Below, piece by piece: positions 54,846-63,303 of a DNA stretch of 64,000 bases; position 1 is the stretch's first letter; each line of letters opens with the position of its first letter. The translations under genes were made by a program, and so were the position numbers. The notes beneath the pieces were generated by a model. It ran no database searches. It was given only the letters and a program-made list of their open reading frames with translations, and was not told where the DNA came from. The stretch is from Thermococcus bergensis (lineage in GTDB: Archaea; Methanobacteriota_B; Thermococci; Thermococcales; Thermococcaceae). Where the stretch lies: positions 300,534-364,533 of the forward strand of contig NZ_JABFNK010000003.1 in NCBI RefSeq assembly GCF_020386975.1, read 5' to 3'.

Positions 54846-55823
54846 TTAGTGCTTTATAAAGCGATCCTCTTTGCTGACGTTGTCTCTCATTATCAAAACC
54901 ACTCTGCTCGGGGGGTACTCGTCTTCTATGTGGTATCCGGGCAGATACTTCACGAGCTCCTCTGCAAAGGCTTTTATGTCCTTATGGCTCGGCATATTGT
55001 TGATCGTTAGTCTGTTCCTTGAGAAGCCCACAAACATATAGGCTTTAGCCTCAACGAACATGGGTTTAGCTTTCATTATGAGGTTCGCATAGCCTTCTGG
55101 ATTGTGCATATTTTCGCCCTTAACGAGGGTAAGCCTTATGACAGTCCTTACCGGCAAATCCCTCATGAGCTCGAGTGTTCTGTTTATTCTCTCCCACCCA
55201 TCCGGAATCATCGGCACGTTTACCTTTTGATAAGTCTCTTCATCTGGAGCTGTTAAAGAGACGTAAAGCTGTGTGGGGAGCTTGTTTTCTTTTATCATCT
55301 TTTCCAAAACCTCTGGCTCAGTGCCGTTGGTGACTATGAACGTTGTGAAGCCCCTTCTGTGGAATTCTTCTACAAGATCCCCTATCATTGGGTAAAGCAT
55401 GGGCTCGCCGGAGAGGCTTATGGCAGCATGCTTAGGCTCCATGGCCTCTTCAAGCTTTTTGGCGTTTATCTGGTCTTTTACCCCCCAGTAGCCGCTCAAG
55501 AGTTTTCTTTGGGCCTCTATGCTCTTCTCCACTATGTAACTCGGCTCGTCCCACGGCTGTGGGAGTTCAACTCCCAGAAATCCCTCCATCGGGCGCCAGC
55601 AGAAGATGCAGTTGTGCGTGCACCATGCCGTTACCGGGGTCATCTGCAGACAGCGGTGGGATTGGATTCCATAAAACTTCTGCTTGTAGCAAAAGCGATC
55701 GTGTTTTATACTCTCTTTTAACCAGTGACAGAGCTTAACCGAGCTGTGATGACCTATGAGAGCGTAATGTTGCTTCTTAAAAAGATTCGCAATCTCCTCG
55801 GGCATGTTTGGTTTTACATCCAT
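54846..55823 (-). CDS. taw1: 4-demethylwyosine synthase
   Basis: Radical SAM enzyme (TYW1/Taw1) that adds two carbons of pyruvate to m1G37 of tRNA-Phe, making the tricyclic wyosine base. It has 325 aa from MDVKPNMPEEIANLF after AGGTGA. The radical SAM site is C-T-H-N-C-I-F-C (Cys68, 72, 75); Cys32, Cys45 and Cys58 match the second cluster of this family. SLSGEPMLYP and IVTNGTEPEVLE are also family motifs. Confidence 0.93.
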   Translation of the reverse strand: MDVKPNMPEEIANLFKKQHYALIGHHSSVKLCHWLKESIKHDRFCYKQKFYGIQSHRCLQMTPVTAWCTHNCIFCWRPMEGFLGVELPQPWDEPSYIVEKSIEAQRKLLSGYWGVKDQINAKKLEEAMEPKHAAISLSGEPMLYPMIGDLVEEFHRRGFTTFIVTNGTEPEVLEKMIKENKLPTQLYVSLTAPDEETYQKVNVPMIPDGWERINRTLELMRDLPVRTVIRLTLVKGENMHNPEGYANLIMKAKPMFVEAKAYMFVGFSRNRLTINNMPSHKDIKAFAEELVKYLPGYHIEDEYPPSRVVLIMRDNVSKEDRFIKH

Positions 55824-55936
55824 TAGCCTCACCTAACTTTGCTTTGGGAAGAGGTTTAAAAATTTTTGCAATATATTTTACTGTCGAAAAATATTTCGGC
55901 GAAAGACTTAAATACCCCTATGTCCATCCAACTTCC

Positions 55937-56077
55937 ATGCACGAGCTAAAACCAATGATTATAATCAAAACACGTGAGAGAATCTTTGAAAGGGAGTTCT
56001 TTGAGGAAGAGGGCGAAATGGAATCAAAGCCCAAGGTTAGGTTTATCCAAGAGGTGCCAAGAATCAGGCTCGCCTAG
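55937..56077 (+). CDS. small hypothetical protein
   Basis: A 46-residue protein starting MHELKPMIIIKTRERIFERE, highly charged, ending VRFIQEVPRIRLA. A TATA-like AGACTTAAATACC (about 55904-55916) is centred some 27 nt before the ATG, so the mRNA is probably leaderless. Its 3' end overlaps the convergent methyltransferase gene by 14 nt. Function unknown. Confidence 0.55.
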   Translation: MHELKPMIIIKTRERIFEREFFEEEGEMESKPKVRFIQEVPRIRLA

Positions 56078-56639
56078 CTGTAATAACCACAATCTCCTCA
56101 AAGAAGTACCTTTCCTTAGCTGTTATTTCTGCAACGAAGCCTTTAGATTGAAGTTTTTTTAGGGTCTCTTCTATTCCGGTTATCGAGGACTGGGCTATCT
56201 GAACAATCCCATTCTCTTTGAGATAATCCGGAAACTCCTCGAGAAACCTGTCCAAGACTTCTCTTCCGCTTTCTCCGCCAACAAGGGCAAGGTCTATAGG
56301 CTCTTCCGGCTCGCCCGGGAGATATGGGGCGTTGAAAGTGATTATGTCAAACTTCCCTTCAACGTTTTCAAAAAGGTCGCTCTGCCGGAACTCGACGTTG
56401 GTTATGCCGTTTAGCCTGGCATTTTCCTTTGCCAATTCAACTGCGAGTGGGTTAATGTCCACCCCAAGAACGAACTTGGCTTTTTTGGCCATTAAAAGGG
56501 CTATTATCCCGGTTCCAGTGCCCATATCAAGGGCTATATCACCCGCTTTAACCTTCAAATTCCTGGCTAACAAAAAAGTGTCTTCAGAGGGTTCATAAAC
56601 CTGAGGATGGAGCTTAATTTTAAGGCCGTGATAAATCAT
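56064..56639 (-). CDS. HemK/PrmC-type methyltransferase
   Basis: A 191-residue class I SAM methyltransferase. From MIYHGLKIKLHPQVYEPSED the order is VYEPSEDTFLL, then DMGTGTGIIALLMA (SAM motif I), GVDINPLAVELAKENA, and FNAPYLPGEPEEPID, a variant of the NPPY motif used to methylate Gln or other planar amides. This fits the archaeal/eukaryotic HemK2 group acting on release factor aRF1 with a Trm112 partner (inference). Start at 56639 is chosen because the longer frame would run toward the eS27 gene. Confidence 0.8.
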   Translation of the reverse strand: MIYHGLKIKLHPQVYEPSEDTFLLARNLKVKAGDIALDMGTGTGIIALLMAKKAKFVLGVDINPLAVELAKENARLNGITNVEFRQSDLFENVEGKFDIITFNAPYLPGEPEEPIDLALVGGESGREVLDRFLEEFPDYLKENGIVQIAQSSITGIEETLKKLQSKGFVAEITAKERYFFEEIVVITARRA

Positions 56640-56662
56640 AAAAACACCGAAAAAGAAAGAAA

Positions 56663-56833
56663 TCACTTCTTCCACTCTGTGTAGCCGCACCTACCGCAGG
56701 CCCATCTGTCCTTGTGGTTTGCCATGAAAACTCCTGGACCGCATCTTGGGCAGAACCTGTTCTTCCTTTCAACTTTTCCGTCCTTGACTTCGTAGAACTT
56801 CCACTTTTGGGAGGTTTTCTTACCCTTGGCCAT
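56663..56833 (-). CDS. rps27ae: ribosomal protein eS27 (S27ae)
   Basis: A 56-residue protein, too short for a usual length cut-off: [20 protein letters not shown], then [24 protein letters not shown] ends in a four-Cys zinc ribbon (CPRC and CGRC). This is the archaeal S27ae of the small ribosomal subunit. It starts 6 nt after the rps24e stop, and the pair is the standard archaeal order. Confidence 0.93.
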   Translation of the reverse strand: MAKGKKTSQKWKFYEVKDGKVERKNRFCPRCGPGVFMANHKDRWACGRCGYTEWKK

Positions 56834-56838
56834 TTAAA

Positions 56839-57135
56839 TCACTCCCCCTCCTGTATTATCCCATCTCTCTTCAAGATGTACTCGGGCTCTATGTAGAGCA
56901 TTCTCTCCTTGCTCTCATAAGCCTTGGCATAGCCCTTGGAAACACGGCTTCCGAAGTAGCTTCTTATGTACTGGATAACGGTTGTCTCCGGGTTCAGGTC
57001 GAGCATTGCAACGAGCTTTCCTTTGACGTCCTTCCTTGAGGGAGTTGGCTCACCTTCGTGGATGACCTCAAAGTATATCTCCTTCCTTCCAAGGAGCTTG
57101 TTCTCTTTAACCTCAGTAACCCTAATCTCCATCAT
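56839..57135 (-). CDS. rps24e: ribosomal protein eS24
   Basis: A 98-residue small-subunit protein: [40 protein letters not shown] and [13 protein letters not shown]. Two ATG in tandem (57135, 57132) follow GGAGGTGGT. It overlaps the dephospho-CoA kinase gene by 14 nt, so this whole minus-strand group is translationally linked. Confidence 0.95.
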   Translation of the reverse strand: MMEIRVTEVKENKLLGRKEIYFEVIHEGEPTPSRKDVKGKLVAMLDLNPETTVIQYIRSYFGSRVSKGYAKAYESKERMLYIEPEYILKRDGIIQEGE

Positions 57136-57664
57136 TTACCACCTCCATTTTTCTAAGCAGCTGAGCACATCTGCGCTTACATTCGGGTGTGACCTTTATA
57201 AGCACTATCCCCTCATCAGGCTGTCCGTAAACCACTAACGCTCCTTCCGGAGCGTAGATGACGGCCGGGATAGCGGCCAAATCCTCCTCACCGTTTACCT
57301 TTATGTAGACTCTTCTTCCCCTTTTGGCAAGTTCAAAGGACTTTTTGATAGCATTTAATAAAGCTTTCGTTATTGTTCCGGGCGGGTTCTTTGTTGTGAA
57401 CACCACCGCCCCGAGCTCAATCTCGGGCCTGTATTCAACTCTCTTGGTTTTATGATCGTAGATAGCGATAGAGGGCTTTATACCAAGCCTGAGGACGTTT
57501 TCGGTAACCACATCCCCAACCGTAACCAGATAGGGCGCTCTCTCAAATTCTTCGCGGGAGGCCAAGTAGGGCTGCGGAATCTCTCCCCTAATCAACCTAC
57601 CCAGAGGGTTTTTAAGCTCATGTCTAAGCTCTTCCGTGAGTTTAAAGTAAAATTCCCTGCACAT
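57122..57664 (-). CDS. GTP-dependent dephospho-CoA kinase (DUF359)
   Basis: A 180-residue member of the DUF359 family, which has been shown in Thermococcus to phosphorylate dephospho-CoA with GTP, the last step of CoA synthesis. Motifs are [47 protein letters not shown] and [20 protein letters not shown] with YGQPDEGIV. It lies between spt4 and rps24e, 1 nt from spt4. Confidence 0.88.
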   Translation of the reverse strand: MCREFYFKLTEELRHELKNPLGRLIRGEIPQPYLASREEFERAPYLVTVGDVVTENVLRLGIKPSIAIYDHKTKRVEYRPEIELGAVVFTTKNPPGTITKALLNAIKKSFELAKRGRRVYIKVNGEEDLAAIPAVIYAPEGALVVYGQPDEGIVLIKVTPECKRRCAQLLRKMEVVNDGD

Positions 57665-57665
57665 T

Positions 57666-57851
57666 CTACCTGACCCTTATGGCGTACTTTCCGGGAACCT
57701 TCACTCCAAGCCTCTGAGCTATTTTGGAGTTCTCGGGATCAAGGATTATAACGAGGTCGAACCATTCGTCACTTAGGTCCCTGCTCCCGCAAACGGGGCA
57801 TCTTTCTTCGCTGGTTATGTAGTGGCAGTGTCTGCAGGCCTTTTCGCTCAT
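57666..57851 (-). CDS. spt4: transcription elongation factor Spt4
   Basis: A 61-residue zinc-ribbon protein (formerly RpoE''): MSEKACRHCHYITSEERCPV with CRHC and CPVC ligands, then SDEWFDLVIILDPENSKIAQ. It pairs with Spt5 and RNA polymerase to aid elongation. It overlaps rpo7 by 4 nt. Confidence 0.95.
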   Translation of the reverse strand: MSEKACRHCHYITSEERCPVCGSRDLSDEWFDLVIILDPENSKIAQRLGVKVPGKYAIRVR

Positions 57852-58417
57852 TCTCCCTCACCACTCTCGGCCTTTCTCTTTTCTTTTTGTATCCACTCAA
57901 ACTTGCCCAGCCCTGGCTGTCTCATGGTAAGGCCTATCTTGTTCTCCCTGATTATCTTGCTCTTTTCACTGACGGCTATTATCCTAGCCCTCACAGCATC
58001 ACCAAGCTTCAGGATGTAGCCCTTCTCCTTTCCAACAAATTGGGCGTTTTTCTCGTCAAAGACAACGTAATCATCCATAAGCTGGGAGATGTGAACCAGA
58101 CCATCCATTGGGCCAATTCTTATGAAAGCACCGTATGGGACAACGTCGATAACCTCACCCTCAACAACCTCGTGCATCTCGGGCTTCCACACAAGTACGT
58201 CAAAGACTGCCTCGTGATAGGTGGCTCCGTCCCCAGGGATTATTACTCCGTCACTAATTTCATGAACATCAAGAATTGCCAGAATGACGCCTTCATCTTT
58301 ATCGTAAATTCCTTCATAAGCCTCTCGCAGAACAATCTTAGCAGCTTCTTTTGGATCCATTGTAAACATTCTCGGGGGGATTCTCACAACGTCCTTGACT
58401 CGAATAAGCTTGTACAT
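57848..58417 (-). CDS. rpo7: RNA polymerase subunit Rpo7 (RpoE)
   Basis: A 189-residue stalk subunit with the N-terminal tip domain (MYKLIRVKDVVRIPPRMFTM) and the S1 RNA-binding domain starting near residue 80 (VVEGEVIDVVPYGAFIRIGP). It pairs with Rpo4. Upstream of spt4, as in other archaea. Confidence 0.95.
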   Translation of the reverse strand: MYKLIRVKDVVRIPPRMFTMDPKEAAKIVLREAYEGIYDKDEGVILAILDVHEISDGVIIPGDGATYHEAVFDVLVWKPEMHEVVEGEVIDVVPYGAFIRIGPMDGLVHISQLMDDYVVFDEKNAQFVGKEKGYILKLGDAVRARIIAVSEKSKIIRENKIGLTMRQPGLGKFEWIQKEKRKAESGEGE

Positions 58418-58448
58418 TCTCTTACCTCCAAAATTTTAAAAGAGAAGA

Positions 58449-58979
58449 TCACTTCTTGAATTTCTCCTTGTAGAGCTCTATTGCCCTGAGGATTTCCTGC
58501 TTTGCCCTCTCTGCGTTTTCCCAGCCCTCTACAATGATCTCCTTTCCTTGGAGCTCCTTGTAGCGCTTGAAGAAGTGTGCTATCTCATCAAGGAAAGCCT
58601 TTGGAACATCATCTATGTCCTTCCAGTCGTTGAAGTAGGGATCCTCAACTGGTACTGCTAGTACCTTGTAGTCCTTGTCTCCGCTGTCTACCATCTTGAA
58701 GAGGCCTATTGGTCTCGCCTCAATGAGAACTCCCGGGTAAGTTGGTTCCCTCATGATGACCATGATGTCAAATGGGTCGTCGTCATCGTACCATGTTTGT
58801 GGAATGATTCCGTAGTCAACCGGGTAGTAGAATGGGCTGTAAAGGACTCTATCGAGCTTTATAAGGCCGGTCTTTTTGTCAAGCTCGTACTTGTTTCTGC
58901 TTCCCTTTGGGATTTCTATTAGGGCGTAAACAACTTCCGGTACTTCCGGTCCGGGCTCCAAATCGTGGAATGGATTCAT
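58449..58979 (-). CDS. ppa: inorganic pyrophosphatase
   Basis: A 176-residue family I soluble pyrophosphatase. [57 protein letters not shown] (metal-binding Asp) and [14 protein letters not shown] are the family motifs. The ATG at 58979 follows GAGGTGAT. It removes the pyrophosphate released by the many PRTase and ligase steps coded in this window. Confidence 0.96.
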   Translation of the reverse strand: MNPFHDLEPGPEVPEVVYALIEIPKGSRNKYELDKKTGLIKLDRVLYSPFYYPVDYGIIPQTWYDDDDPFDIMVIMREPTYPGVLIEARPIGLFKMVDSGDKDYKVLAVPVEDPYFNDWKDIDDVPKAFLDEIAHFFKRYKELQGKEIIVEGWENAERAKQEILRAIELYKEKFKK

Positions 58980-59062
58980 CTCAATCACCTCTTTGGTTTT
59001 CAGAAGATTTAGTTATAAACCTAACCCAAAAGTTAACTTCTGCTCTTAGCTCTTAAGGTTGG

Positions 59063-59238
59063 TTTTTTAAAGTTGTCGCTTAATTCGTTGAAAGATTCTA
59101 TTTGTAAAGTTTTTTTGTTTATCGTTACACTGTTTATCACGAAGTCAACACAAAGTTGGTACCCTACTAGTGGTAATCAACATTCTAAAGAAAAACCTTT
59201 TATAGTAGTTTTTAAATTATAACTGCCGGTGGTAATCA
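59063..59238 (+). repeat. upstream repeat, copy 1 (promoter of the 59239 peptide gene)
   Basis: About 175 bp are repeated at 60743-60928 with a modest number of differences. The repeat includes the TATA-like ACCTTTTATAG (59195-59205) about 34 nt before the ATG, and two direct repeats of GTGGTAATCAA flanking the promoter (about 59170 and 59229). The second of these doubles as the ribosome site. The arrangement suggests a shared regulator at both copies. Confidence 0.65.
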
Positions 59239-59548
59239 ATGTGGAGGAAAGCTTTAGCGTTGGGAATGGTGTTAATGGCTTTGGGAGTTGTTTTTGGAGG
59301 AGTAGTGGAAGATAGTAATGCTGGAATAATCTATGGAGCTTACAGATGGCACAAAACGGGAGATGGAAAGGAAGTCCTTTATGGACTAACAGCTGGCCTC
59401 TTAGGCGGTTCATTTGTAGCTGGAGGCCAAATGGAAATGGCAGGAATAAAAATTGCAACTGAAGGGATAGTTAGTGTTGCTCTTAGAGTTGGTGCAGAAT
59501 CACTAGCAAGGTGGTGCCCCTTATATTGCACTAGGAATAGCTCTTTAA
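59239..59548 (+). CDS. small Gly-rich membrane peptide, probable frameshift near the end
   Basis: The ATG at 59239 starts MWRKALALGMVLMALGVVFG, a signal-like helix, then a Gly/Ala-rich segment (GLTAGLLGGSFVAGGQMEMA, IATEGIVSVALRVGAESLA). As sequenced, the frame runs on to 59613 with an implausible polar tail that overlaps the next gene. Skipping one A near 59511 gives an end GGAPYIALGIAL and a stop at 59548, about 102 residues in all, which fits better. Hydrophobic, helical and next to a SpoIIM-type gene, it could be a bacteriocin-like precursor. Function unproven. Confidence 0.5.
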
Positions 59549-59581
59549 TTCGTTGCAAACAAAACCAAGGAGGAACCCACA

Positions 59582-60091
59582 ATGAATTTTTACATAATAA
59601 TAGGGAAATATAAATTGACGAGAAGAGATTTTGGACTAGGCATAGTTATTGGTATGCTTATCACTTTAATAATCCTCTTTTGTCAATTTGTTGGGCTTAT
59701 AGACAAGCCACTAATCAGTTCGCCAGAGGACTTTCTAGTGTCTTTAATAGCATTTGCACTGTCTACGATAGTACTTGTTGGTATGCTTGAAAATATCCGA
59801 CAAACAAAGAGTGAATTACAAAAAGTTACAAACAAAACCAAGGAGGAACCCGAAACAGGTTCCTACATAAAAATAGGGAAATATAAGGTGACAGGAATAG
59901 ATCCTGGACTAGGCATGGCTATTGGTATGTTTATCAGCGTAATAATCCTCTTTTGTCAATTTGTTGGGCTTATAGACAAGCCACTAATCAGTTCACTAAG
60001 GGACTTCCTAGTGTCTTCAATAGCATTTGCACTGCTTACGATAGTTATTCTTGAAATTACCCCGAAAATTATCCGACAAACAAAAGATTGA
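59582..60091 (+). CDS. membrane protein made of two fused repeats
   Basis: A 169-residue protein with two near-identical halves about 91 residues apart. Each has IGKYK, then G-L-G-x2-I-G-M and ILFCQFVGLIDKPLIS, giving two membrane helices per half. The repeat is 273 bp and includes the ribosome site: CCAAGGAGGAACCC occurs before the start (59565) and again inside the gene (59838), where it is now translated as TKEEP. So a tandem pair of genes fused after loss of a stop. Possible immunity or transport partner of the neighbouring peptide (inference). Confidence 0.65.
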   Translation: MNFYIIIGKYKLTRRDFGLGIVIGMLITLIILFCQFVGLIDKPLISSPEDFLVSLIAFALSTIVLVGMLENIRQTKSELQKVTNKTKEEPETGSYIKIGKYKVTGIDPGLGMAIGMFISVIILFCQFVGLIDKPLISSLRDFLVSSIAFALLTIVILEITPKIIRQTKD

Positions 60092-60131
60092 ATTACAAAA
60101 ATAGGTTTATCATTGCAAGGGAGGGCTAAAA

Positions 60132-60681
60132 TTGAAAGATAACACCAAACCTCTTTTACTTTCGTTCTTACTATTTTTTATTGGGCTTTTTCTTGGAGTA
60201 ACTCTTTCAATTCATTATGAAGTTCACGAAAATGTTAATATTGCCCCATTTTTAGAAAGAGAGTTAAATGAAGGAAAACTGAGTTTTTCTTATATCTTCA
60301 AGAACAATCTCAAGGTATCTCTTCTCCTTTCTTTTGGTGGTGCTTTGACATTTGGTGGGTTAACTTTCTTAAACCTTGTTTTTAATGGCATGAACTTAGG
60401 AGTATTGTTCTATGAGGCATTAGCTTCAAACGATATTGGAATATTCTTACTTCTCATCCTTCCTCATGGCATTTTCGAGATTCCAGGTTTAATTATAGCT
60501 GGGTCTGCAGGCTTTAAAATTCCCTACGAATTGTTAAAATTTGCCCTTGGTAAAAAAGAAGAAATAATTAGCGAAGAGATGCTAAGAGTTCTTCAAACTT
60601 GTGGTGATATCGATAGTCCTAATACTCATTGCAGCCATAATAGAAAGCAAAATAACACTAAAACTGGCCGAAAAACTGTAA
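60132..60681 (+). CDS. SpoIIM/DUF95-family membrane protein, one frameshift
   Basis: The protein starts at TTG 60132 after GGGAGGG (KDNTKPLLLSFLLFFIGLFL), with LLSFGGALTFGGLTFLNLVF, FNGMNLGVLFYEA and LLLILPHGIFEIPGLIIAGS: the E-x-P-G-L motif and helices of the SpoIIM (DUF95) family. Near 60590 one extra base shifts the frame; correcting it gives the expected last helix FKLVVISIVLILIAAIIESK and a stop at 60681. In bacteria DUF95 proteins are constant parts of circular bacteriocin operons. About 182 residues. Confidence 0.65.
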
Positions 60682-60742
60682 TAATCAGCAATAGAAGGAT
60701 AGCAGTGAGAAAACCGATTCAAAATTTGTATCTGTTTTTTTA

Positions 60743-60928
60743 GTTTTTAAAATAGTCACTTAATTTGTTGAAAGATTCTATTTGTAAAGTTTTTCTGTTC
60801 ATCATTGTATTGCTTATCACAAAGCCAACACAAAGTTGGTACTCTACCAGTGGTAATCAACATTTTAAAGAAAAACCTTTTATTGTAGTTTTTCAAATTA
60901 TAACTGTTGGTTGTAGCCAACGTGAGGA
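60743..60928 (+). repeat. upstream repeat, copy 2, ending at an IS
   Basis: Counterpart of 59063-59248, including the ACCTTTTATTG box and the sites around it. The position of the ATG reads ACG and the repeat stops at the IS982-like end, after the equivalent of codon 3. A second gene like the one at 59239 was therefore probably present and has been destroyed by the insertion and loss of downstream DNA. Confidence 0.65.
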
Positions 60929-61858
60929 CCCTAGTTCCCATTAGATCGTTAGGGTTATAAGTACTTAAGTTTTTTGGTTGATTGGTGGTTGTATTGAGTT
61001 TTCAGAGGAAAATCCTGATCATAAAATCCGAAATCTACCCGATAATCAGCAAACACTACCCGAAAAACACTCACAGGGAAATAATCAGCCTCTACGACCT
61101 GATAACCTTCGCAATACTAGCACACTTGCACTTTAACGGAGTTTACAAGCACGCTTACAGAGTCCTAATCGAAGAAATGAAACTGTTCCCCAAAATCAGG
61201 TACAACAAACTAACAGAACGCTTGAACAGGCACGAAAAAACTCCTACTCCTAGCACAGGAAGAATTATTCAAAAAACACGCCAGAGAATACGTTAGAATA
61301 CTGGACTCAAAGCCCATTCAGACCAAGGAGTTGGCCAGAAAAAAACAGGAAGGATAAGGAGGGTTCTTCAGAAGTCATCTCTGAAAAGCCCGCAGTTGGG
61401 TTTGTTCCCTCTAAAAAAAGTTTTACTATGGGTACAAGCTGACCTGTTACTCTGATGGAAATTTGCTGGCTTTACTGTCTGTTGATCCGGCGAATAAGCA
61501 TGATGTGAGTGTTGTCCGGGAAAAGTTCTGGGTGATTGTTGAGGAGTTTTCCGGCTGTTTTTCTGTTTTTGGATAAGGGGTATGTTAGCAGGGAACTCGA
61601 GGAGGAGTTTTTGAGGTTTGGCGTTGTTTACACGCCAGTAAAGCGGGGGAATCAGATTAGTAATCTGGAGGAGAAGAAGTTTTACAAGTACTTGTCTGAC
61701 TTTCGCAGGAGGATTGAGACTTTGTTTTCGAAGTTTTCTGAGTTTCTTCTGAGGCCGAGCAGGAGTTTGTTAGGGGGTTAGCTGTCAGGATTTTTAGGGG
61801 CGATTCTGGCCGTGAATCTGGACAGATTATACAACTTCACAGGTGGTGGGAACTAGGG
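60929..61858 (+). mobile_element. IS982-like insertion sequence, copy 2 (degenerate)
   Basis: Same terminal repeats and 930-bp length as copy 1, opposite orientation. The flanks (GTGAGGA on the left, TTGAGGGTC on the right) do not give a clear target duplication, so there was probably a deletion beside the element after insertion. The transposase frame is broken at several places. Confidence 0.85.
60994..61856 (+). pseudogene. IS982-like transposase, several frameshifts
   Basis: Corresponds to the copy 1 transposase. The start codon is TTG in place of ATG. Extra A residues occur in the runs near 61238 and 61340, an extra base near 61566, and a change near 61775. The A7 junction (61413-61419) is the same as in copy 1. 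As written it cannot give a full transposase. Confidence 0.8.
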
Positions 61859-61880
61859 TTGAGGGTCCTGGGGGAATAAA

Positions 61881-61983
61881 ATGACAAAGGATAAAGATAG
61901 ACCATTGCAAGATGATTGGTTTCATAGATGCAATAACGATTCTGCTATTTGCATTTGGTCTACTAATTGTCCTATTGTGGTAG
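61881..61983 (+). CDS. single-helix small peptide, copy a (frameshifted)
   Basis: From ATG 61881: MTKDKDRPLQDDWF, then after skipping one base IDAITILLFAFGLLIVLLW and a stop at 61983. Without correction the frame continues to 62000 with an unlikely Cys-rich sequence. The corrected form matches copy b: a charged N-terminus and one membrane helix. About 34 residues. Confidence 0.45.
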
Positions 61984-62030
61984 TTGTTATAGTACTATAG
62001 TTCCGAATGACATCTTGGAGGGAAAATAAA

Positions 62031-62150
62031 ATGACAAAGGACAAAGATAAACCATTGCGGGATGATTGTGACAAAGAGGAAATTGACTGGATAACAATTC
62101 TGCTAATTGCATTTACTCTACTAATTGCCTTAAGTACCTTTTACTGCTAG
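62031..62150 (+). CDS. single-helix small peptide, copy b
   Basis: A 39-residue peptide: MTKDKDKPLRDDCDKEEIDW, then ITILLIAFTLLIALSTFYC. A GGAGGG site lies 10 nt upstream. The tandem copy a (150 bp upstream) supports it being a real gene. A charged cytoplasmic head plus one helix would suit a small membrane partner, toxin or immunity peptide of the neighbouring cluster (inference). Confidence 0.5.
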   Translation: MTKDKDKPLRDDCDKEEIDWITILLIAFTLLIALSTFYC

Positions 62151-62274
62151 CTGCACTAGTAAATTACCATGGTGAGCTCTGAACGTTCCATTTATTTCAT
62201 TCCTCTACTTTTGTTTTCCTTTTTGGTTTAATTCTTGAGCTATTATTAGTATAAGGTAGATTCACTACTCTTTG

Positions 62275-63224
62275 CCCAATAACTCCCTAACAGTTTTTTC
62301 CACGGCTTGGTAACTATTCATCTTTGGCTTCCAGCCCTTTGCTTTGGCCTTCTCAATGCTAAGAAGCATGATCTTAACGTCTCCCTTCCAGCCCCTTCCC
62401 CCATCGACACCGCCGGTAAAGTAGAACTCAGGACTTAGGCCCATCTCCCTACTTACTATCTCTGCTATCTCCTTTACAGTTATCCAGTCCTCGTTGCCTA
62501 TGTTGTAAACGTCATAGATCTTGGCCTCCTTGAGGAATTCGTTGAAGAGATATATACCATTGCATCAACCGTATCACTGACGTGGAGGTAGCTCTTTCTC
62601 TGCGTCCCATCCCCCAGAATCTCCAGCCTTTCTGGGTTCTTCTTTAGTTTGTTTATGAAATCATAAATTACACCATGGTTTGATCTCTTGCCGATGATGT
62701 TGGCCAACCTGAAGGTTATGGCTTTCATGTCAAAGGTGTGCGCATAACCAGAAATCAAAGCTTCGGCCGCTAACTTTGCTCCACCATAAACGCTTATCGG
62801 CTCTAGAGGGCCATAATCTTCTGGAGTCGGGAGTTTTTTGAGCTTCTCCATAAACGGTTGAAGATGACGTGAATGCAAGGATTTTAACTCCTTCCTTTCT
62901 CATGGCTTCGAGGAGGTTATAAGTTATGAGGACGTTAGTCTCATAGAGGAGCTCGGGGCTTTGGGCGCCGATCCTTACCTCGGGATTTGCAGCAAGATGA
63001 AAAAACGGCCTCTACCTCTTTTACTGCTTTTTCACAAGCTTCTCCCTTCTCATGTCTCCTCGAATAAATTCAAAGCGTTCATGATCAATCCACCTTTTGA
63101 GATTTTCCAAATTTCCTGCACTTAAATCATCGAGAACTCTAACTTCATGGCCCTCTTCCATAAGTCTATCAACAAGATGGGGAGCCTATGAATCCCTGCA
63201 CCGCCAGTAACCAAAATTTTTCAT
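62275..63224 (-). pseudogene. NAD-dependent sugar epimerase, several frameshifts
   Basis: Read with corrections, the gene starts at 63224 as MKILVTGGAGFIGSHLVDRL (Rossmann GxxGxxG) and ends AKAKGWKPKMNSYQAVEKTV, RELLGKE. A middle piece has YGGAKLAAEALISGYAHTFD, the catalytic Y-x3-K, and ITFRLANIIGKRS. This is an extended short-chain UDP-sugar epimerase/dehydratase. At least five single-base indels break it, nearly all in short runs (such as an extra A after the ATG, extra G and C near 63190). Such a pattern can come from sequencing error as easily as from decay. Confidence 0.75.
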
Positions 63225-63249
63225 TGCTAACCACCAACTTAATTATTAC

Positions 63250-63264
63250 AAAGGATTTATATAT
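63250..63264 (+). promoter_or_regulatory. TATA region of the nucleotidyltransferase gene
   Basis: AAGGATTTATATATG is a good TATA match about 40 nt before ATG 63304, with a GGAGGGAGAGAG ribosome site between. It faces away from the epimerase, so the two sugar genes are divergent. Confidence 0.45.
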
Positions 63265-63303
63265 GTTTTTAGAGTAATTTTAACACTGCTTGGAGGGAGA
63301 GAG

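Noticed and set aside
59379..59582. Reverse-strand frame over the small peptide gene
   Set aside because: It is a shadow: the promoter, ribosome site and hydrophobic pattern support the plus strand.
60920..61868. Target-site duplication around IS982-like copy 2
   Set aside because: GTGAGGA on the left and TTGAGGGTC on the right share only GAGG; a true 9-bp repeat as in copy 1 is not there.
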